NCBI RefSeq assembly: GCF_047948215.1
Contig: NC_134463.1
Coordinates: 58,472,201 to 58,536,200, forward strand
Direction of reading: 5' to 3'
Origin: Lycorma delicatula
Taxonomy: Eukaryota; Arthropoda; Insecta; Hemiptera; Fulgoridae
DNA: 64,000 nucleotides
The notes under the pieces are model-generated. The model ran no database searches and was not told where the DNA came from. It worked only from the letters and a program-made list of their open reading frames with translations. Position numbers and translations under genes: made by a program. Shown here piece by piece: positions 57,341-64,000 of this stretch; position 1 is the stretch's first letter, and each line of letters starts with the position of its first letter.

Positions 57341-57799
57341 TCACATCTTCACTATTATCCAAAAGGTTAACATCCAAATTTTTTCCGTGAGCGTTAAGCT
57401 TATGTACATACTTTGGACTTATCCAGTGAATTTCTTCACAAATAGATGGTATCCCTAGATAATCGTAGATCTCCTTGTTCTTTGCAAACTATGGGACCTC
57501 CGAAATATTCTTCAGCACTTTGTTCTGGAACCTTTGGATGATGTCAATATTGCTAATACTTGCCGTACCCTAAAGTTGTATCCCGTAGGCCCATATTGGC
57601 TTTAAAAATGATTTGTACAACACAATTTGTTATTTAACGAAAATACGGACCTAATAATACGGACCTTCGTTCAACTGTCTAAGCTTGATATTTAGTTATT
57701 TACTCTCACAATATTTTTCCATGTTAGGTGGCGGTCCAATTGAAGTCGTACGTTGTCCGACTGAAGGATGTGTATTCCATCTAGGCAGATTCGTGGGCA

Positions 57800-58078
57800 G
57801 ACCCACCGGGTTGGTCTAATGGTGAACGCGTCTTCCCAAATCAGCTGATTTGGAAGTCAAGCGTTCCAGCGTTCAAGTCGTAGTAAAGGCAGTTATTTTT
57901 ACACGGATTTGGATACTAGATCGTGGATACCGGTGTTCTTTGGTGATTGGGTTTCAATTAACCACACATCTCAGGAATGGTCGAACTGAGACTGCACTTC
58001 ATTTACACTCATACATATCATCCTCTGAAGTATTATCTGAACGGAAATTACCGAAGGCTAAACAGGAAAAAGAAAGAA
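57800..58078 (+). repeat. SINE family B1 inserted in the jockey relic
   Basis: The head ACCCACCGGGTTGGTCTAAT, the palindrome CCCAAATCAGCTGATTTGG, a B-box-like GCGTTCAAGTCG, the core and the tail CATCCTCTGAAGTATTATC...GGCTAAACAGGAAAAAG are present. The flanks TCGTGGGCA (57791-57799) and TCGTGGGCA (58083-58091) are a probable target duplication, about 14 bases if two mismatches are allowed. Jockey coding text continues on both sides. Confidence 0.93.
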
Positions 58079-58200
58079 TGACTCGTGGGCAAACTCCCTT
58101 TCTCATCGCAAACATTACGTGACTCGACTTAACTCGACAGTATTAACATGTACCTTCCATTTGACTAGCCATTCACTGAGAAGGTCTAATTCCGATATAA

Positions 58201-59297
58201 AAAGAAAATAAATCAATAAAATAAAACTTTTAAAACAAAATATTTTTTTTATTTTTTTTTCTCTGTTTTTTGTAAAATACTTTTTTCTCATCATTATATC
58301 TATTACGATCTTGTTTTATAACTTCTTTGTCTTTGAAAAATTTATTATATAGGGATTTAAAATTAAAAATTACTTCCTACAATAAAACGATATGCTATAT
58401 AAATAAGGATGGACCGAGCTAAAATTGGTTTATATATATAGGTGTGTCTTTTTTAGATTTTTATATATATACGTGTATGCGTGCAAGAAAATGTAGACGT
58501 TTCTATATGAATGTGAATCAGTCCTGCGATAAACTTACTGATAAAATAGCCGAGTTCCAGGTTAGGTCGGTTAGGGGCCACATGGCCAGTTCTGGTCCTG
58601 ATAGGCTACCCATTGTTCCACATTGTCCTTACCATTCCACTCTTGTTCTGTTAACGACAAAACATTGAACACATGGATGCCAGTGAAAGTCACTTCTAAA
58701 ACTTCTAACTTTAGTTCGTTTTATTCTCTCTCTCTCTTTGCCTCATTCTCTCTCTTTCTGTTTTACATTTTTGTTTTACTTTGTTGTGTTACAAGGACAG
58801 TTTTACTTTGTTCTCTAGATTTCTTTTTTATCTTTATATATGTATTAAATTTTTATGATCAGATAGTACAAGATTTATTGATAGAGAATAAAAGAAGAAA
58901 ATAATTGAATTATTTGATCTACAATTTTGTTTGGTAAGTTTAAAAATAAATATCGCTTAATTATACTAAAAATATTGACTGTAAATAAATGTATTATTTT
59001 TTTATGTTAGTGAGATTCAGTCGTATACTTACAGAAATTTTTCTCAAATTTATAATGTAATTTTTTTTAATAATCATTTTTCATGAAATTATAATATTAA
59101 TATCAGCGTATTTTCAATGCTTAGCCACGATTTATTTGGGATTTTTTTCATAAAAAAAGTTTAAATTTTAAAAGAAAAATAATAAATAATGAGAAGAATT
59201 GTCCACCCGGTTCTCTCCGACTGTTGGAAAACGTAGTCATCGAGGCACTGTCTAAACATAAAAATATCGGCACAACTAAGTATTGCTAATCAGATAA
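58201..59297. other. Non-coding DNA with a small GC-richer patch
   Basis: A GC-richer stretch at about 58530-58660 (AGGTTAGGTCGGTTAGGGGC) lies in the frame 58444-58668 with no motif; (CT)n at about 58726-58760. The rest is AT-rich. Confidence 0.45.
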
Positions 59298-59299
59298 TA

Positions 59300-60941
59300 C
59301 AGAGTGTCCCACGGAGAAACTTTCAGGATATGTTTTTCTGGTAAAAATAATGAAAAAATTCACATAAAAGTAGGTCTGGAAACCCTTTGTTTTCAAGTTA
59401 CGGTTAGCGAAAGATTTCGCCCGGATTTCAACTCTTCTAATAAAATGAACCCTACTGTAATTTTTGGGACCCAAATTAAGAAGTAAAATTAGTGGTTTTT
59501 TTATGTAATTTGAGTTGAAAAATAGGATAAAGTAAATCCCAGAACTGTAACTCCAGTATTTTTAAAATATCAGACATATGTACACAAAATTCGGTGTCGA
59601 AAAACAAGTTTTTTTAGGATAGTACAATAATTTTGTTAATTGACAAATAAATGCAGTAGATTTAGTAAAAAAAACTTATAGAAGATCTAATTCTGTAAAA
59701 ATCAATGTAAATACAGCTAATAAAATGTAAAAAGCAACTTATAAAAATCGGGATTTTATAGAAGCAGAACAGACGATAAATAGACAAAAATCGTAGTATT
59801 CTTTTTGTACCTAATAAACAATCTTTTCAAAGCATTCTTTTTAAAAATCCTACGGAAAAAAATCTTTAACCTTTCTGCCTGCAAAAGGTTCAAAATTTTT
59901 TGTCAACAGATTACCCCAGCGGTTAAACGTCTGTTATTGGCTTCTAAATAACGAAGATAACGTAAATTTAGTTTTATTTACTCATGAAGCCACTTTTACG
60001 AAAAACGGAGTTTTCAATTCTAAAACTAGTCATTTATGGAACAAATAATATCCACATGGTACTGTGGAAATTAGTTTCCAACATAGATTTCATTAATGTT
60101 GATGTAGTATTATTCATGAAAATGTTCTGGAACAATTTATTTTCAATGAAAACCTTACGAGAGATGCATACGTTCATTTCTTAAAAAATAATTTCCCGGC
60201 TCTTTTAGAGGATGTACCAGTACATACTAGATTGCAAATGATTTTCCACCTCGATAGTGCAACGGTACGTTATTTTGTAGTAACTAGAAATCACTTGAAT
60301 TCTAATTTCTTAAACTGGATTGGACGTAGTGGACCAATCGATGAGTCATTACGATCACCTGACTTAACGCCACTAGATTACTTCATTTGGGGCCATATGA
60401 AAACGATTGTACCAACAAAAGGTTAATACTAACGAAAAGTTACTCATTAAAATACGAAATGCTATTGAATCTATTACGAAACGATCTTGAGGTGATACGA
60501 AAAGCCATCGGAAATATTTTACGTCGGACAAAGTGCTGTGTACATTGTGAAGAAGGATTTTTCGAGCAATTACTATAACTGAGCTTTATTATTCTGTTAC
60601 CATTTATCATTTCATGCATTTTATTTTTTTGTTTTGCTTTATTAAGAATTATGTTTATTAAGTACAGAATAATGCGATTTTCTGCCTATTTTTCGTCTAT
60701 TTTGTCCGATTTTTAAATGTTTTTATTAACTTTTTATTGGCTATATTTACATTATTTTTCTCAGAATTAAGTTTTCTACATGCTTTGTTACTAAATCTTC
60801 CCAATTTATCAGTCATTTAACAAACTTTTTTGTACTACAAACTTAAAGAAAAGAACTTGTTTTTCGACGACTTTTGTGTTTTAGGTGGGATATCCTAAAA
60901 AGATGTTCTGAAAATTTCTCCATTTCTTCATGGGTGCGCTG
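59300..60941 (+). mobile_element. 1.64-kb mariner/Tc1-type element, defective
   Basis: Bounded by TA (59298-59299 and 60942-60943). The ends are CAGAGTGTCCCACGGAGAAA on the left and, reversed, CAGCGCACCCATGAAGAAAT on the right, with shared inner text (TTTCAG.A.AT.TTTTT). The transposase relic reads FTHEATFTKNGVFNSKTSHLW (first catalytic Asp replaced by His at 59983-59985), LTRDAYVHFL, then FHLDSATVRYFV (second Asp 60253-60255) and SPDLTPLDYFIWGHMKTIV (third Asp 60376-60378). Forty residues separate the second and third Asp. It ends CEEGFFEQLL with TAA at about 60577. In-frame stops and frameshifts occur in the N-terminal half; no clear helix-turn-helix was found. The untranslated parts are unusually long. 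Confidence 0.86.
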
Positions 60942-60943
60942 TA

Positions 60944-61971
60944 TAAAAACTAAGTAAAACTATAAAATTTAGATGTCTTTAACGAGATGTATTGCTCATG
61001 CTTCTATAAATGAACAAATAATATTTGCTCTGATAAATTATTTTAGTCGATTTGTATAATTTTACTGTCATAACTAATTTCTTTTAATCCTTAAAAGTTA
61101 CTAAGAAAAACCTGTATTTTTACATTTTATATCTACGATCTGTATAATTTGTTTTTCCTTAATATTAAATCACCTATGACGATTTCATATTCTGAGAAAG
61201 AAAAGCATTTAGTATCATAAGATTCTTGAGATTCTTAAAAACATTAAGTATAATACTTTTTTTTTAATTTAGTAGTAGATATTTACAATTTTATAAATGA
61301 ATAAATAAAATTATTTAAATTCACATTTCTATCTTTTCGAGATAATTAAAAAATACGAGTATTACTGAGAGTTTTTAACGTTATTAAAAATATTAGTGAG
61401 CTGATTTGTTTCCCAAACATGTTTCATAACAGAAAGAGCTACATTCACTTGTTTTAGTACTTGTCCTTTCTCTTTCTAGACTGTAATATATGTAAAGCAT
61501 CTGATATACAAAAGACACCAATCAGTGACGTTTTCTCTGATAATAGTGATGTTTAATATACAGCTAGTTCCTGAGGTGGTGGTGTCCACAAAATGAAAGT
61601 GTCAGTGTAGAATTGAATATCGCCCGGTTTTTAGAGAAGGAATCAATGGTTAAATATTTCTCTCGTCATTTTTCCTTATAAAAGTCCTGGCATTAGATGC
61701 TTGTTATTTTTAAGAATAACTTGGTCACTTTTGGAATTAAGTGACTCTTGTCGCTTTTCTATTTGTTAAAATGTTGATTTTCTAAAATATAAATAATTGA
61801 TAATAGTTTCATATATTTGTATGTAAATTTGAATTCTTTGCAAACATTATTTTTCTTCAGATTGTATTTTTAAGGATCATACTATGTTTAATTTCATCTG
61901 TCTTTATGTTATATGTAACTGATAATCTTGTTTATCAAAATAGTTCATCTTGGAACACGTTAGATCATTTA
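60944..61971. other. AT-rich non-coding DNA
   Basis: Nothing recognised. Confidence 0.6.
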
Positions 61972-62790
61972 TCATTTGCGATTGTTTCTTTTTTCTGTTT
62001 TTCTATCTGCCCAGTTCCTCCTCATTCTTTCTGATATCTCTTTCCTTCGTTCTTCAGAAAGTTTTCTTAAGAAAAAACTTTCTTAACTTTGTGTTTTTCT
62101 TGCATTTTGACCCTTCTTGGAACCTTTTAACATTCTCTTTAAATTTTTTTTCTCTAATAATTTCTTTAGTTCTTTTAGGTCTTCTTGAATGGTCAGTGGT
62201 GAAAGGTCTTTTGTGAATCATTTGTCTTTAATTTTTTTACTTTTGAAGAAATCAAACATTTTTTTATTCAATTTACTGTTATTCATTCTAAATAAATGGG
62301 AGTAAAATTCAATTCATGTATTTTCCTTATCGTGTCTGACAATTTTTCAATTTTAGTATAGAATTTGTTATTTGGAATTAATTTTACCTAATTATTTTGA
62401 AATTTAGGATCTAAAACCTTTCTAATAATTTTCCTGTCTAGATTTTCTAGTAGATCGTTGTTACACAGTCTAAGGGTTTCTGCCGTATAGAACGCTTCCA
62501 GCTTTATCACAATTTTATAGAGTCAAAATTTTGTGTTTCATGAATATTCTGTTTGTTATATTTGTTTTTGTTAGCTGGAAAGCTAATTCCATTTTATTAG
62601 CTTTAACTGTTAATGCTTTCTATCTAAAGAATTCCAACTGATCCATTCTCCGAGATATTTGAAATTATTCAATTTCTTTATTTTTTCAAAATTTATATTA
62701 GGGAAATTCAAGCAGTTTACAATTAATCAAAATTTTTGTTTTTTCAAACGCGATTTTTAGTTTTACTTAAGCAGTGTTTTACGAATTCTT
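61972..62790 (-). pseudogene. LINE ORF2 C-terminal half, degenerate (family G)
   Basis: On the minus strand, from about 62785: LKIAFEKTKILINC (end of the RT palm), KLNNFKYLGEWIS, KANKMELAFQLTKTNITNRI, KAGSVLYGRN, LDRKIIRKVLDPKF, TKIEKLSDTIRK, then KKMFDFFKSKK, and the basic tail LSEERRKEISERMRRNWADR, stopping at 61972-61974. The order is that of an insect LINE ORF2 (YLGEWI, RKILRKILGP, IRKRRLxFYGHL, tail). The RLxFYGHL motif is lost and there are several stops and frame changes. The YADD box lies outside or is gone. The plus-strand Ser/Leu/Phe-rich frame 61950-62216 is a shadow. Confidence 0.82.
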
Positions 62791-63559
62791 CAAATATTTA
62801 ATAAAGGGTTTATTAACGTTAGTTTTTATAAAAAGTTAGAAATTTTAAGAATTAAGATTTGCGATAAGTTTTCCCCATTTATTTTAGAAATTTATTTAAG
62901 TAAAATATTTATCAATGAAAAGATACGATTTTACATTAATTTTTGTACTATTTTTTTTTAAGGTTTTCTCGATCAATAATATTAATAAATAATTATTTTA
63001 TATAGATTTTTACATGATTTTGTAACAAATGTAAAACTTTTATCTAATTAACCAATACTTTTGAGTTAAGGTTAGATATAACTTTATTATAATTATTACT
63101 TTATTTGTAGATATTTTAATTTTAGAACAATATTGATATTTAATTTAGCTACAAGTTTATCACACAGAGTAATAAATCGATCTAATAGAGTTGGATCTCC
63201 TAAAAAATTTAGGGATCATGTTCAAATATTCCTTTTTTAACACTGGTGTCAGTATTTTACCAAAATTTAAATTTCTTTACACAAAATATTACACTTATTA
63301 AAATGATTAATAGAAATCAATTATTAAACTTTATATTGTTAATTAATATTTTTATACTTACAATAAAACCATTATATTGTAATGGTACGTATGATGTTCG
63401 TAGACAAATCTATCAATTTTATTTTTCACTGATTTCACCTTTTCTCTTTTTTTTAAATAAACTTATTGAAAAACACATTACACATAGGAAAATTAGATAA
63501 TAATTATTTTTCGAGTAATATGCACTTATTTATTACACCTCAAAGAATAATATGCTTTT
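62791..63559. other. AT-rich non-coding DNA
   Basis: The frame at 63246-63500 is low complexity; nothing recognised. Confidence 0.55.
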
Positions 63560-63665
63560 ATTCTGATGTGTTTTTGTCTTCACTAACGGTGGAAACCGAC
63601 CATGAATTGTTTGCTTTATTCTACTTGAAGACGTCCTACCGACTGCGCCAGTTAAGTCATACCTT
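63560..63665 (-). repeat. tRNA-derived fragment with an A box
   Basis: The minus strand reads GACTTAACTGGCGCAGTCGG, TAGGACGTCTTCAAGTAG and, about 40 bases later, ATGGTCGGTTTCCACCG. TGGCGCAGTCGGTAGG is an excellent tRNA-type A box; the B box is decayed. Probably the head of another SINE. Confidence 0.6.
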
Positions 63666-64000
63666 AACAAAGTTTCTTTTTTAAAAAACAAATTTTTATT
63701 TTATTAACATAAAAAATTTTAAAATATAAATATTATTTCTATAATATTATTTTTGATACACCTTCCAAATACAAATTTAATAAATAATTTTATGCGTATA
63801 TGCCAAAGTGTGAATTTGATAGCGAAACTTTACATTAGATGTTCCTTCTAACATAGCGAGTCTAAAACTGAGTAAAAATTATGTAAAAGACAGATGCTTC
63901 AACATATTATTTCCTAGAATTACTGCATTTCCAGGAATACATTCCAGTAATAGTGTTTGCATGAGCTAAATACTATTTTCTAACTTGTTGTGTATGTGTG
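63666..64000. other. AT-rich non-coding DNA to window end
   Basis: Nothing recognised. Confidence 0.6.

Larger units (their letters stand above)
56667..58200 (-). pseudogene. Jockey-like LINE ORF2 C-terminus, split by an R1-like element and a SINE
   Basis: Read on the minus strand from about 58190: LLSEWLVKWKVHVNTVELSR, then (after a small frame change) FAMRKGV up to the SINE; after the SINE CPRICLDGIHILQSDNVRLQ and LDRHLTWKN; later LLYKSFLKPIWAYGIQL, GTASISNIDIIQRFQNKVLK, EIYDYLGIPSICEEI, and LNAHGKNLDVNLLDNS. These are the characteristic late blocks of jockey ORF2 (DRRLTWKKHI, KPIWTYGIQLWG, LGIPTVREEI, LAVNLLDNS). After the R1-like insertion the frame resumes as SEDVKRLKRLYVLDL and stops at 56667-56669. 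A stop replaces Trp after GIQL, and there are frameshifts. The copy is 5' truncated near 58200. Confidence 0.88.

Noticed and set aside
57057..57377. 106-codon ORF as a new zinc-finger protein
   Set aside because: It crosses a 13-bp target duplication and joins jockey text to R1-like text; it is an insertion chimera.
61950..62216. Ser/Leu/Phe-rich plus-strand ORF
   Set aside because: Shadow of the Lys/Glu-rich LINE tail on the minus strand.

Overview
This window is AT-rich eukaryotic DNA that looks like insect intergenic or intronic sequence. I see no operon structure, no rRNA, no intact tRNA gene, no CRISPR array and no intact, recognisable host gene. The repeats point to an arthropod: tRNA-derived SINEs, jockey-like, R1-like and other LINE remnants, and several mariner/Tc1-type transposase relics. 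My guess is an insect with a large genome, possibly a hemipteran, but that is inference and not read from a marker gene.

Layout. 1-9 kb: the 3' tail of a LINE open frame at the window edge, a second LINE reverse transcriptase remnant (1.5-2.0 kb), two family-A SINEs, a long inverted repeat, a (TA)n-tailed repeat (family C), and an unassigned GC-richer open frame (7.7-8.0 kb). 9-21 kb: SINE family B copies, a hairpin-forming inverted repeat (11.5-11.9 kb), a minus-strand LINE relic (13.4-13.9 kb), an unassigned 145-codon stop-free frame (14.8-15.2 kb) and a minus-strand mariner relic (20.1-20.8 kb). 21-30 kb: mostly an AT desert, with SINEs and a jockey 3' end at 26.2 kb. 30-37 kb: a mariner relic, an inverted pair of a tRNA-headed repeat (family D), and a short mariner-like element with long terminal inverted repeats (35.6-36.6 kb). 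38-50 kb: SINEs, families C, E and F, an R1-like Gag relic, and a SINE with a perfect 14-bp target duplication. 50-64 kb: the densest part, with a mariner 5' half, a LINE interrupted by other sequence, a SINE with a perfect 14-bp target duplication, a jockey 3' end interrupted by an R1-like element and by a SINE, a 1.6-kb mariner-like element and another LINE relic.

How the parts relate. At least four or five copies belong to one LINE family, recognised by matching motifs in the reverse transcriptase C-terminus and a basic tail (SE..RK..S..M..xWA.RK). The two SINE families, A and B, have different tRNA-like heads but share a 3' tail (ATCCTCTGAAG, then a CGGAGG.TAAACA module and poly-A). This suggests that one LINE machinery mobilised both. 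Family B also occurs with two other tails. The best-supported event is at 56.7-57.3 kb: a 611-bp, 5'-truncated R1-like element flanked by a 13-bp target duplication splits the C-terminus of a jockey ORF. The jockey reading frame resumes on the far side, so the apparent 106-codon ORF there is a chimera of two retrotransposons. A few GC-richer stop-free segments (7.7, 14.8, 34.5, 38.2 kb) could be host exons, but I cannot assign any of them. I found no convincing new molecular system.
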